NCBI GenBank assembly: GCA_000499405.2
Contig: HG738140.1
Location: 15,095,967-15,159,966, forward strand
DNA length: 64,000 bases
Source: Onchocerca volvulus
Taxonomy: Eukaryota; Nematoda; Chromadorea; Rhabditida; Onchocercidae
Reading direction: 5' to 3'
Part shown: piece after piece, positions 25,222 to 37,711 of the stretch
Numbering within the stretch: the first letter of the stretch is position 1
Layout of the letters: the number at the start of each line of letters is the position of its first letter
The notes under the pieces: model-generated
Database searches by the model: none
What the model saw: only the letters and a program-made list of their open reading frames with translations
What the model was told of the DNA's origin: nothing
Made by a program: the position numbers and the translations under genes

Positions 25222-25356
25222 GCACGGATGGCCGAGTGGTCTAAGGCGCCAGACTCAAGCAACATAATTGCTTCGCACGAGTTCAAAGTGTGCGATGAGT
25301 TAAATGGGTGTTCTGGTATCGTAATCGATGCGTGGGTTCGAATCCCACTCCGTGCA
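25222..25356 (+). tRNA. tRNA-Leu (anticodon CAA) with 51-base intron
   Basis: A class II tRNA. The acceptor stem GCACGGA pairs with TCCGTGC, the D arm contains GGCCGAGTGGTCTAAGG, and the anticodon stem CCAGA pairs with TCTGG. The anticodon CAA is at 25256-25258. A long variable arm follows, and the T arm is GTGGG/CCCAC around TTCGAAT. The canonical intron starts one base after the anticodon, at about 25260-25310, leaving an 84-base mature tRNA. The intron can form two hairpins, GCAA...TTGC and CGCAC...GTGCG. Confidence 0.96.
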
Positions 25357-26056
25357 GCACCACTTTTGCTTGTCCTCTTCAAAGAAATGTTAATTTTCAA
25401 AAAGTTGATGATTGATGATAAGATTTAATGCTGTATGATGCAATCAAGAATTAAGTGTAAATGTCATATTTAGATGGGGATAGATTAAATATTTAAAATG
25501 TGGATAAGCGATGAAATGATCATTCATTAAAATTAAAATATCTGGACAGAGTGAGAAGGAATGAATGATTTTCCGAAATTCCAATTTTTATGTCGTTAAA
25601 CAAAAATTTATTTGTCAAAAATTTACACATTTGTGTACAAATTATGATTTTGCAACAAAGATTTTTTTTTTTAATTAATAAGAAATGCGTAGGAATCAGC
25701 AATGTTTACGTGTTACGTGCAATCATGATTTACGTGATTATGTGATTTTAATTGTATGACGCATATTTTTGTTCTTGTGCCAGAATGTTTCAAATTTTCA
25801 TAAAACAAATTTTTATTTGACGAAATGCAACATTTTACAAATGATTGAAAAAGAATGTTTCATTCAGATAAGGCAGTACGAATGATTTACGAGTATCATC
25901 AACGCACGCAAAATAATGGAATTAATTATCTTCATCGTTTTTCAAGAAGTAAATGGAGAAAAAGAAAAAAATTCAAAAATTTTGAAAAAATTTTCGAAGA
26001 TGAGCTGAGAAATTTCAAATTTTTGCGAATATCGCAATATCGTAATAATCTATTGA
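25357..26056. other. Intergenic / 3' flank of the Cx3C gene
   Basis: No gene was found. On the minus strand an AATAAA signal (TTTATT on plus at 25812-25817) lies about 240 bases past the stop codon of the gene at 26057 and could end its transcript. Confidence 0.35.
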
Positions 26057-29000
26057 TTATCGTCGTTTCCTACAGCATCGCTGCTGGCTAATACGAGAAT
26101 TTGTTGATAAGCATGGGACATAACCGGATGAGCAATTACATTGACCAATTCCTGATGATGAATCGGTCAAGCAATTAGTGACCTGTGATTCATAGGAAGA
26201 AGGCTGACGATAATATGGTGGTGATCGAAGAAGGAAAGTTTTAAGACGGTTGGAATTCATGGAATTATCCAAAGTTTGTGGCATTTTTTCATAAATTTCC
26301 GACTCTGTCTGTAGTGGTTGATTGGAGTTGGTGGTACCGACACTAACTGGAGTTTGAGGACAACTTTCCTGACATGTAGACGAACAAGATGGTTGACATT
26401 GCTCAGCCGGTTGATCTGGAAAGATAATATTTGACAAGAATTTTTTTTTTAATTTAATAATAATAAGAGGAATATGGTGCAATAATTGAAAAAGCATCAG
26501 TTTGAAAAATTAAAAATTCAGACTTGCACTATAATATGCTGTTCTTTTTTACTTTTTTAATTAATCTATAATCTTATTCAGATGATGTCATTTATCAAAT
26601 TTGAATTTCAATTACCAATCAGTTTTTTTTTCTAGATTTAAGTACATTTTTTGAGAAAAAAATTTTAATTTAAATTCCATAAATTTGAAAAAAAAATGCT
26701 AATAAAAGAGAAATACTTTGTTCAACACATTGCTGCATGCATGTTTCTTGGCATAAATGTATGCAATTCGGTGATTGCTGAATCGATTGCGGTAAATTAA
26801 TCGAAATTTCATGAATTTGTAAATCACTTTGGGTAGGTACTCCTGATTCTGGAGTGGTACCACCATTTAAATCACTGCCTCCTATTCTTTGTCCAGAATT
26901 TTCGGTACATTGTGATTGACATGCTGGCATGCAAACAGGTAAGCAAATAGTTGCTACAGTACCGCTCGCATTAGGCCGAACAACGATCGATGTTTGATTA
27001 GATGAAGATTGATACGGTATTAATTTCGAGGGATACGGTTGTTCCGTTTGTGCTGGATACGGTGGTGGTGGAATTGCGGGAGTTGTTCGTTCAATGCATT
27101 GACTTTCACAGGATGGCATGCAAAGATGAATACAAAGTGTATTATCATTATTAGAATATTGTTGCACAACCGGTTCATATTGTTGTTGTTGTGGTGGGTA
27201 ATAAGAAGGAGTCTGTAAAGAAAAGAAAGTAATAATTTTATGCTAAATTTTTGAAATTTAACTAAAATTTACGATAAATTTTAATTAAAAGAAGAGAAAA
27301 AATTAAAAGAAGTAATTGATGGCTTCACCTGGCTTTGTACCACAGGGACAGGTACAGGAGGTTGACGTTGTACCACAGGTACTGGTGTAGATCGTTGAAT
27401 GCATTGCATTTCACATCCGGGCATGCAAATATTTATGCATGTTCCAGTAAGGCTTTGTTGTCCATTGGAAACCTCATGGGTCATCACTGATTCATACTGA
27501 TAAGGTGCTGATATAATCCCTTTTGGTTGCTGATATGCTGCTTGTGTACCGCTTTGTTGTCCATTGGATACTTCATGGGTCATCACTGATTCATACTGAT
27601 AAGGTGCTGTTATAACCCCTTTTGGTTGCTGATATGCTGCTTGTGTACCGCTTTGTTGTCCATTGGATACTTCATGGGTTATTATTGATTCATACTGATA
27701 AGGTGCTGATATAATCTCTCTTGGTAGCTGATATGTTCGTTGTGTACCGCTGTAAAATTTAATCAAATTGAAGACATTGATATCTTATCTGTTGACAGAG
27801 GAGAATAAAAACGATAAACTGAAATTAGAAGGGAAACATGCGTAATATTTGCGTAAAACCTGGATTACCCAGGAACTAATTTTGCAGAAATTTTTGTCTT
27901 GTATTATTATCAAAAGAAGCAAAAGAAAGAAGAAACGATTCTTTTTTCAATGTGAAATGTATGTTCAATGCAAAAGGTTTTTTTTTTCTTTTGTTCAAAG
28001 ATATTTTAACATATCTAATTTAATAATTGAAAAATTAAATTTAAACATATTGGAATTTGTGATGATATTATGCAACAAACCATGAATTCTGGCATGATTG
28101 TTGACAAGAATTGTATTGATTTTGCATACAACTTTGAATACAGTTGGTAACGCATGGTGTTGCTGTATCCGGTTGTTGTCGATAAACCGGTTGTCGATAC
28201 GATGATGGTAATGGTTGCCGGTAAACCGAACCGGATGGTTGATAACAACCGCAGCTAATTGAAATACAAATGCAACGCCTTGCTCGAGTATGTAACTGTA
28301 TCTAGAAATGAAACTTTATCAAAATTATTTGAGAAATTTCCGGAAATTTTTTGGATCGAAAAAGAAAGTATTGGAAAGTAATTGGCATATATGACATTTT
28401 GGAAGTAGTTCTTTTTCTCAAATTCTAACAAAGACGGAGAAAAAAGCATAGAAAAAAATTCTTTTTATTTGACATTATTATTTTAGAATTTGCTAAATTT
28501 TTTCAAAAAAAAAAAAAAGTACGATAAAAATTTTAAACTCTTTCTTAAAATTTCATTTCGAAGATGCACTTCAACTTTAATACATTTTTTGAAATTCTTT
28601 TAAATTACAATATTTCAAATTTCTTCTCTTGCATTTTCAATTCAAACAATTTGGATCAGTCGTTTATATTTTTGATAAATCATCTCATCTCCTATTCTTT
28701 TGTGATAATCTATATGTTTTTAAAAAAAAATTCATTTCTTTTTATACAATCTAATTATAAAATGTTTTATATTATTTCAAAAAACATAAATTACTGAATA
28801 TACTTTTTTTATCATTTTACTAATTCTTTAGTCTAATATTATATTCTTCTCCATTATCAAACAATTTTATTTGATATTTAAAAAATATTTAGCAAATATT
28901 TTCTAAATTTATTTCAAATAGTAACCACAAAGTTACGATACCTATTAATGTTTTTCTTTTCTTTCTTTTTATTCTATTTTTTTTTTTTTTTAATTTACTT

Positions 29001-31897
29001 GTTCAAATTTTATTTACTTAAATGGGTGTTTTAATGGTTCCTCTGATTTCGGTTGTCTTTGATATATGCTACTTTTGTTTGTCTAGTTTGCAAGCAACTT
29101 TTCAGTTCTTTTTTATTTATTTATTGGTTGTTTACCAACCTTTTAGATGGAACTTTTCCAATGATTTCATAATAGTAAACGATAATTCTTTCCATTTGAA
29201 AATATTTGGTTTCGCAGAAAATAAATAGCAACATTTGCAGAAGTTTGATTTAAAAAATTTGCACTTTAAAATAAAAATCAAACTTTCGAATATTATATCA
29301 ATTTATATTCCTACCTATATCTGATCAGATGAAGAAAAAGGAATAAAATAAATCATCTAAAAAAGACAATTGATATTTGCCAATAATAATTATGAGGAAA
29401 GAAAAAAATAATTCAAATTCACTCAAATTAGAAAAAAAAAAGAAACTCGAAAAGAAAAAACAATTCAAATTCACTCGAAAAACATTCAAATTATGTTCAA
29501 ATAAAAATTTTCTACAATTTTTCTAGCAGCAGACTATTTTAATTCGAGGAACTTTTTAAAAATATGGAAATTTGCACTTTTTACAAGTATAAAAATCTAC
29601 GAATTTTCTTCTCAATTTCATTAATAAAATGGGTCAAATTTAGAAAAGACCCTTTTTTCCCAGAAATTTTCAAAGAAAGGAAAAAAAAATGAAAATTTTA
29701 TTTTCAATTAAATTTTGCCTGAAATTTATTACATCCTTTTCAATTCAAATCATTTCCCTTTTTGCATTAAATAAAAAATAATAAAAAAATTTCCAATTTC
29801 TATCTCTTTTTTTTTTTTTTCTTAGAAAAACTTTCGTTTATTTACAAAATGAATTTTGAAGCAAAAGGATTAAGTGTCCTTCGGTGTATCCGTTGAGTGT
29901 CATAGTAAGAAAGGACGAAAAAGATGGGTAACTTTGATGGATCGGTTAACAGCATTCAAACAATGAAAAGTCAAAAGGTAAACAAAATTTGAAATAATGT
30001 TTGTGAATTGGAATGGATGATAGCAGAATTGAACAAAGATAGATGGCAGGTGAAAAAAAAGAAAGGTCAAAGTTTTTGCAAATATCCAAAATGGAAGATT
30101 TATGATTGAAGCAAAGATTCGAATTGAATTCTGTATTGTAATAATCTGTATCATTTATTTTTTAAAAATTTCCATAAATTTGCACTTATTCTCTCTTTTT
30201 CCCTTATTGAAAAAGTTGTATTTTCCAAAATATTTGGCAAACAATATTACATGTACTATTCGCGACAAATTTATTAATTAATTTTTCACATATTATCGTA
30301 TCATTTGCAAAAAATAATTACAATTAAAAAATTTCTACCGCTTTTATTATAAATCGCGAAAGAAAAAAAAAGTTAGCATTCAAATATTACGAAAAATAGA
30401 CAAATTTATATAGCAAATATCAATGCTTTATGCTTATTGCAATTTAAAAGATATAAATATTTTCTCAACTAATTTATCTTATACATAATGTACAATGATG
30501 AAAGATAGCAATATTGATTTATTGTTCAAAGCGTGAATGAATTTCAGAAATAATCCGCATAAATAAAATTCCTCATTTTTTGCTGCCATATGAGAAAGTT
30601 TTACAAATTATCAATTGATCGTAAAACTAGTTGTGAATTATGAATTTTCAATGCAAATAATGACATGTTTTTGTTATTTCATCCTTCAACTCAACAATAC
30701 TTTTGATGTATGAATTACATCCGAATAATAACACTTTATATTTTTTTGTTGCCGTAATGTGGCTACAGATGTTACAGTAATTGAACTTTATTATATTAAT
30801 AATGAAATACTCGAACTTATCTTAATTCATTTTTTACCTTTGCTTTTTTTATAAAAAATATTTCATTAGTATCTTTCCAATTTTTTTTTTTTTTTNNNNN
30901 NNNNNNNNNNNNNNNNNNNNNNNNNNNNNNNNNNNNNNNNNNNATATTTAACATCGATAAAGTTCTTCCGAAGTATCATGTTACCAAAAAAAAAAAATAA
31001 GATTATAAGTAGTGAATAAATGATTAATTAATTTCTATATCTTCCGCAGAAATATTTGAATTATTGAGATAGAATTGATTGATAATTAATTTTATAAATG
31101 TTATTTATACATTTTTGAGATACTTCCCCATCCTTTTTTTTAGTTAATACATATAATCATGTTGTTCACATTTAAATTAATTAACATAACCTGATACAAT
31201 TAATTGTTAATTATACATTTGCCCTGCAAAACAAAGTGATTAGAAAAGGTCAAAATGTTAGTAAGTTGAAAAATGCCAACCATAACGAATTAAAATAGTT
31301 TTTGTTGAAATTTTCACAGATGTTACTTCAACATAGAAAAACAGATTTAATATTAAATTGAGATTGATTACAATCTGTGAGTATCGTTTAATTTTACTTG
31401 TCACTTAAGTAAGTTTAGATTTTACTGGCCATTATCATAATCAAAAATCTGTTGAATTTATTCATTCAACTTATTTATTCCACCAAACTTGTATTGTGGA
31501 AGGCAAAGAACTGGACAATGCAAACCTGTTTAACTTGGATGTTTAACTTAAAAACTAACTTAAGTTTCAAATTTTTGAACAAAATTTTGAAAAATCCAAA
31601 TAATCAGAAGTACGGTGAAATAAGAAATAATCAAAATTGAAATCTGAAAATAATTCTTACATAATTTATTTGATTCTATGCTATTTATGGTTTCGTAAAT
31701 ATATTTTTATGTATTTCCTTCTCCCACTCAATTTTTTTTCTGTTCTCTTTCTTTGTCTTGCTCTTCTTAAGTTCATAGATTAAATTTAATTGTATTAAAG
31801 TTTTTGAAACAAAAATAAGACATACCTCAGTTGAATGAATAATTTCGGGAAAAAACAATGAAGCAATTAGCAAAGCGCAACTTAGAAGCCTTGACAT
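26057..31897 (-). CDS. Secreted Cys/Gln-rich protein with Cx3C modules and 33-residue repeats
   Basis: Five minus-strand exons join in phase to 522 residues: 31826-31897, 28081-28301, 27329-27749, 26717-27212, 26057-26415. Exon 1 is a signal peptide (MSRLLSCALLIASLFF...). The rest is cysteine clusters spaced by three residues, separated by Gln/Pro/Ser-rich linkers. Five clusters have the full form C-x3-C-x3-C-x3-C, for example CMPGCEMQC and CMPACQSQC, and exon 2 carries two shorter ones. The exon 2/3 splice rebuilds a codon to give the Cys that completes CQQSCQNSC, which strongly supports the join. Residues 99-197 are three near-identical 33-residue repeats (GTQAAYQQPKG...). The C-terminus ends in CCRKRR. 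It resembles the general style of nematode Cys/Gln-rich extracellular or cuticle-associated proteins, but I do not recognise the family. The link to exon 1 across a 3.5 kb, gap-containing intron is the least certain part. Confidence 0.78.
27452..27748 (-). repeat. Three 99-bp tandem coding repeats
   Basis: Inside exon 3 of the Cx3C protein gene, three head-to-tail units of 99 bp (33 codons) occupy 27650-27748, 27551-27649 and 27452-27550. The second and third differ at only a few bases; the first is more diverged. Each encodes GTQ-x2-YQ-x-P...APYQYES...THEVSNGQQS. The unit is in frame, so copy-number changes keep the protein open. Confidence 0.93.
28302..31825. other. Large first intron of the Cx3C gene, with assembly gap
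   Basis: AT-rich DNA between exon 1 and exon 2 of the minus-strand gene. Homopolymer tracts are frequent, and a run of 48 N follows a T tract at 30896-30943. Open frames (for example 29900-30154 minus) show no domain. An unseen exon in or next to the gap cannot be excluded. Confidence 0.4.
30896..30943. other. Assembly gap (48 N)
   Basis: Forty-eight unresolved bases directly follow a poly-T tract. Such a short gap is most likely a homopolymer or scaffold join rather than a large missing segment, but the true size is unknown. Confidence 0.99.
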
Positions 31898-32090
31898 TTC
31901 CGCCTGTCGTATCTTTTGTCACCAAAATGTTTCAACGAATTAGTTGAAAATTTTTGAAATATATGGTATTTGGTTGATTGATAAGTACCGTTTTTAGCTA
32001 TACCAGGAAGTTTTTTTTAACTCCTTTCACCTTTATATATTGTGCTGGGTTGCGCTTGTATGTTCAACCTATTATCCAATATCTGTCTAC

Positions 32091-32216
32091 CTGTCCGGTT
32101 TCAGGAGGTGGTACACCGGAGATCTTTAATGGCACCAACTTTTCTTTCTTTCTAAGAATCCTTCTCCTACTTCCCTTCTTCCTCTTTCTTCTGCTAGCTT
32201 TACTCCTGGACAAATA
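32091..32216 (-). CDS. Candidate orphan exon, strongly basic (uncertain)
   Basis: On the minus strand a 126-base open segment is bounded by a TTTTCAAG acceptor and an ACAG/GTAGAC donor, phase 0 at both ends. It encodes 42 residues with a basic stretch (ASRRKRKKGSRRRILRKKEK) followed by ISGVPPPETGQ. Its G+C content is clearly above that of its flanks. No partner exon was found with confidence. It could be an exon of an unseen gene, an alternative upstream exon of the Cx3C gene, or a repeat fragment. Confidence 0.22.
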
Positions 32217-35200
32217 CTTGAAAAGTATTTGATTTTTCAGGAAACTTTGATGTGATACTTCGACACATAGTTGGTTGGTTGACAAACAAACTGTATACTC
32301 CATTCAAATTACGCAAATAAGTCCAATCATAATGCCATAAAACAAATTAAATTTGATTTCAATTGTTAAAACAAATGCAATGACAATCTGCAAAGCATCC
32401 AATAAACAGGACAAGGAATAATAAGAAATTTGAAAAATAAATTGAGAAAATTGCAACATTTCAGGCAAATTATAACATTAATAAAAATAAAAACATCGAT
32501 AGTACATTGTAAAAAAAAAAAATTTTTTTTACTCTCTTTTTTGTGTTTTCGCATTTTCCCTTCAAGAAAAGTTTAGTATTTTTAAGTTGTGATAGAATAA
32601 TTTTAAATGATTAATAATTAATTACTTTAAATCAAGAATTTGCTTTTCTTTTTTTTTTCTTTTTTCAATATTGTTTCGAAACAAACATCTTTTTTCGTCA
32701 TTTTCTTTTTTCTTTCCGACAAAATTTCATAAACGAAAATCATATTTCTTCTTTTCCTCTTTGGCCCTTTTTTTTTTTTTTTCAGTTTACATACTTATTT
32801 TACAGTACAAAATTTTTTACTGAATAAAACTGTTACAAAAAAAGTTTAAAAACATTCCAGTTTTCATTTCTATTCCTTTTGCTTCTCCTTCCTCCGTTTT
32901 CTTACTTATCATATTTGCTATGCTAATAAGTTAGTAAAACAATTCTGTTATATTTTTAACTTTTTGGAATTTTTTAGCAATGAATTACTTCTGTTTGCGA
33001 CTAGTTAGTTTGCTAGTTAATTCATTTAAATTTACTTAAAAAAATCTCTATACGTGTACAACAAATGCTAATAATAAAGCTTACGAAATGTAAAACTTGA
33101 TTTTGACCTGTTCCATTCTCCTTCTTCTTCTCCTTCTTCCTTTCTTTCAAATAATGATTAATTTACTAATTTGTCTGAAATTTTCGAGAAAAAATAAAGG
33201 AAAAAACGAGAAATAAAACAAAACTACAATAAACATATACCAAAACAATAATTTTTTACAGATGAAGTATACATATATGCATATCGTATTAAAATATAGA
33301 ATAAGCTTTGGATTTTTTAAATCAATTCATGTACTATCGGTGGATTTCTTATCAGTGTTAGGCTTGGATGAAATTTAGGAATTATCCTATATTAGATAAG
33401 GAAGCGAAAAAAAAAGGAAAAAAATTGAATAAAATGATTAATTAAAAAGTTATATCACTAATTTTTGGCAGCAAAATTATTAAACGAAATTAATGTCAGA
33501 AGCAATTTTAATTCACTGAATTAGAATAAAATTAAATGTCAATAATTAGTGATTGTAATCCCAATTCGTGTATGATAGCTATTAACAGTAATTATTGTTG
33601 TATTTTTAGACTTATTTATTATTTTAATTTAAGAAAGGAGAGAAAAAAAGGTCAAGATAAATAATCAATTTGGAAATAAAGCATTTCTGATTCGGTTTCA
33701 AAATTCATGATTAATCGTTGGACTTAAATTCAAAATTACATAAATGCATGTGATCTTAAATTTGGATTAAATAAGAAATTACTCGTAAGGTAAATATTTC
33801 ATGTCATTTATCTAACTGCTGTGATAAATAGTTTTTTTAGTTTCAATCACCAAACGAATTTTGAAATTTTGCTAGTTTTTCTACGGTTAAAAAAATGAAA
33901 ACTTTGACATCAAATATAATTTAGTGGATAAATCCAAAAAATAAAAATAAACAAATTTACGGTCATTAAAAATTCGTTACAATATAAATATTTAAATCAA
34001 AAAAAAAAATTAGCCATCGGAAACTTTTTTTTTTTTTTTTTTTTTGTAAGGACACAGAAATGAGTCAACATTTCAACTGGCAAATTGGGAATTTCCATTT
34101 CGAATTTTTACTCCCAAACCTGTAATATAAATGAAAAATAAAAAACAACAAATAGATGATCAAAAATATTTCGACACATGCCTTTCATTCGTACCGTTCG
34201 TTTATATTTAAAATTTTGCTCAATTACTGCGACATTTCATTTTTACACAGCTATTGGTTTGTATAAATTTTTCAAATTTCAATGAATTTTTACTGATTTT
34301 TTCGTCATTTGAAAATTGTTTGAAACAATTCTTTTTTCAAAATTTATAGAATATACTGTTATATTCAATTTTCATTCAGTTAGTGCAATTAAACGATTCT
34401 TAATTACTCATCAAATAATTCATAGTTGTAAATCTATTTGAAGTAGCTAAACCACAATGAATAAAAGTTATCTAAAATTTTGTAAGTCTTAAGTGCTATT
34501 TGATCAACTTAAACAACAAACGGTGCCAGGAAGAGACATAACAATTAAGGATAACAATTCTGCCTTCTTTTTTTTTTTTGCCATCCATAATAATCTAATA
34601 CTTTTATTCTTTTTAAAAAAAAATTCCACAAAAATTTCATTCCTCAAAAATTGATTAATCAATTTAAAATATGAATGGAGTAATTTGAATGTGAATTAAT
34701 TGCAAGAAAACGAAAGAAAATCTAAATTTTTTACGCAAATTAAATGAAAATGAATAAAATTTCACAAAAAATAAAAACAGCTATGCAATAATAATTTCCA
34801 ATAATTTATTCAAATTTTGTTATGCTTTATTCATTAATTTAATTCCATTATATGAATATAAAGAATGTGTATTTCGATTTTATACGCATCGGTGATAAGA
34901 ATAACAATTATATTTTAATAATAATGTTCTTCAATTATATGGAGAATTAGAATAACATATATATACAATATGTATTATAATGTTTCATGTAATTTGAATT
35001 TCTGTTTCTTAATTAATATGTGTATATGAACTGATAATTAGTAATAAAGAAATCGATAATGTCTTAAAATATCATTACATTCATTCAATAACTGCTATTT
35101 ATTCATTATTTATAATTATTGTTCCATTTCTAATTTCATCACATATCATCAATGTATTTGCTGAATCTTCCTTTTCATTATTTCAAATAAATTTTAATTT

Positions 35201-35932
35201 CCTTTTTCTCCTAATTTTGCACTTTTTTTTCTGTTTTTAAATTCACACTCACATATTTATCATTATTTAATGCTACGTTTATACATACATTCGTTATTAT
35301 TGTCATAATAAATAAATATATATAATTGCATTAATAATTTAACTTATACATAAAAATCATAATAATTATAATGATTCGTTTTTCTTGATATGAAAATATT
35401 GCATTGCATATTCTCATCCATTAAGTTTTTGTTTTTTTTTCCGTTAGTTTTTTGCTTTATCAAGTTTTTGCTTCTTTGTTCGTTTTTATATTGCTTGTTT
35501 CGGCATTTTTCAAGAAGGTCAATATTCTTCAGGTAGTTTGGTTGCCTAAGGTCATGGCTACTTCTACTCCTGTTACTTGTTTAGTTCGTAGTGAAACTTT
35601 CGTTATGACTGATTATGCTTCGTTGAATTCTGATGTTTTATCTTTTGTTTTTTCTTATTACAGCTTTTTTCTGATTTTTGTGCTTTAATGGAGGAAGATG
35701 CCAAGAAAATTATTCCTCTGACATTATGTTTCAAATTGATTTTTATTTTCTAACTTTTGATAGTGGTTTGCAATGATTTGTCTAATGTTCATATGATTAT
35801 CATTCTTTTTTTAAACGATTGTTATTTATGCAAATAGGTTGCTTGATTTTTATCATAATAATTCGATTTTTTATTACAATAATTATAATAATTCGTTGAT
35901 TTCTATTATTCAATATTACAATTGAATTTCAG
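32217..35932. other. Intergenic
   Basis: A long AT-rich stretch with poly-A and poly-T tracts (for example 32770 and 34027) and no recognisable gene. A 78-codon plus-strand frame at 35452-35688 starts near a TTAG acceptor and is richer in G+C than its surroundings, but has no motif and no clear link to the SOD gene that follows. Confidence 0.4.
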
Positions 35933-37549
35933 ATGATTAATTCATTTATCGTCATCTTCTTATCATTCCTAATTTTCATCAATTATGCTAACTTAGTATA
36001 CGTCGAAGCTGTAAGTCAAAGCAATACTGTAAACTTTTACAAGCCAAATGAAAAAAAAAAGAAAAAAAAAACGAAGAATAACTAAAATTTTAAACTAAAG
36101 TATAACTAATTAATCATTAATTTAGTTAGTCCAAATTATTTTGCTATAATTTCATATGAAAATTAAATTAATATTAAATTGTAAAAAATTCTCAGACACA
36201 TGTGTACGGTAGAAGATCACATAGCAATGGAATGCATGGCAATGGAGCTAGAAGAGCAGTAGCAGTATTACGTGGTGATGCTGGTGTTAGTGGGATTATT
36301 TATTTCCAACAGGTAATTAATTCAAAATTTTTTAATTAATGTAATTAATTTTGCTTAAAACAATTCGTGCAATTTTTGTCTTTCTCTTTTTTCTCTCTCT
36401 CTCTTTTCTTGATGATATTTTGAGAAAAGTTTTGCAAATTTTTTTGCTTATGTTAAAGGAAATCTTCATCATGATTGTTGAATTAACACATATGTAAACG
36501 ACGTGTTTACGTTTAATAATCATTTTTCAAAATTGACCTTTAATCGATTATATCACTATTCTCACCCTCATCTTTTCAAGTAAAAGATTCAAAACAAAAT
36601 ATTCTCTAATGTATTGAAATGAAATGTTATCATCCTAAATGAGCTTCGTGTTTTATAAAACAGTTGACAATACTATTGTTCTATTTTGCATCTAAACAAA
36701 TAATTAATTAATTAATAATTCCCGAAAATATTTCAATTTTACAGGATAGTGGAGGTTCAATAACAACAATTTCTGGTTCAGTTAGTGGTTTAACACCTGG
36801 TTTGCATGGTTTTCATGTTCATCAGTATGGTGATCAAACAAACGGTTGTACATCTGCCGGTGGACATTATAATCCTTATGGTAAAACTCATGGTGATCCA
36901 AATGTTAGTTTTATTATGTCATAAAAAACCAAAAAAAAAAAAAAAAAGAATATACTATGAAAATAGTTTCTGATAATGTTATATCGATTGAAAATTTTAC
37001 ATGATCCGAAATTTGTTCAGTCTTTCTTCATCCACTTTTCCAATCTTCCATAGTTTTAGCAAAATAATTTCCGGAAGAATACTTACTATTAAATATTTTT
37101 GACAAAATGATTCGAACGATAGAAAATTGAAAGAAAGTTTCCTATATTTTGATAAGAAATAAAGCAGCTTATTTGTAGGAACAAATATTTTTACTGGAAA
37201 ATTAGTGATTAATTTGATTTTCAGGACAGAATTAAACATATTGGTGATCTTGGAAATATTGTAGCTGGAGCTAATGGCGTTGCTGAAGTTTATATAAATA
37301 GTTATCACATAAAGGTATATAAGCAAAAAGCTTAAAAATGTCCATTTCTGAATATTTTCTGTAATTTTCTAAATTTTCCCTTTTTAGTTACGGGGTCCAC
37401 TTTCCGTAATTGGACGTTCACTTGTTGTACATGAAAATCCGGACGATCTCGGACAAGGAACCGGTAATATGAGGGAAGAAAGTTTGAAAACCGGTAATGC
37501 CGGCTCTCGTCTGGCATGTGCTGTTATTGGCATTGCTGCTGTATCTTAA
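35933..37549 (+). CDS. Extracellular Cu/Zn superoxide dismutase
   Basis: Five exons join to 201 residues: 35933-36010, 36196-36312, 36745-36903, 37225-37314, 37388-37549. It converts superoxide to oxygen and hydrogen peroxide; the secreted form protects the worm surface from external oxidants. Exon 1 encodes a signal peptide ([15 protein letters not shown]...). Exon 2 holds a basic linker and the first strands. All metal ligands are visible: GFHVHQYGD (two Cu His), GHYNP (bridging His), KTHG and KHIGDLGN (Zn His and Asp), [10 protein letters not shown] (last Cu His). The disulfide cysteines are in NGC and LACAV. The size fits filarial extracellular SOD. An acceptor TTTCAG directly abuts the ATG, consistent with spliced-leader addition at the start codon. 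The gene is convergent with the cytosolic SOD. Confidence 0.96.
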
Positions 37550-37705
37550 AACGATTACTTTAAAAATGAAGTTTATTGTGTTAAGACAATTTCTTACCCA
37601 TTCAAGTTCTATTTTCAACAGTACGACTAATCTCTGAATTTACTGCTATGAATTATACAGTATACGACCACTCGATCATGTTATGATAGTTCATTTCGAA
37701 ATTTT

Positions 37706-37711
37706 AATAAA
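37706..37711 (+). promoter_or_regulatory. Polyadenylation signal AATAAA (extracellular SOD)
   Basis: A canonical AATAAA lies 156 bases past the stop codon of the extracellular SOD gene, well positioned to end its transcript before the convergent neighbour. Confidence 0.5.

Noticed and set aside
35452..35688. 78-codon plus-strand frame upstream of the extracellular SOD
   Set aside because: Hydrophobic and G+C-richer than its flanks, but has no start context, no motif and no in-phase donor into SOD exon 1, which has its own start and signal peptide.
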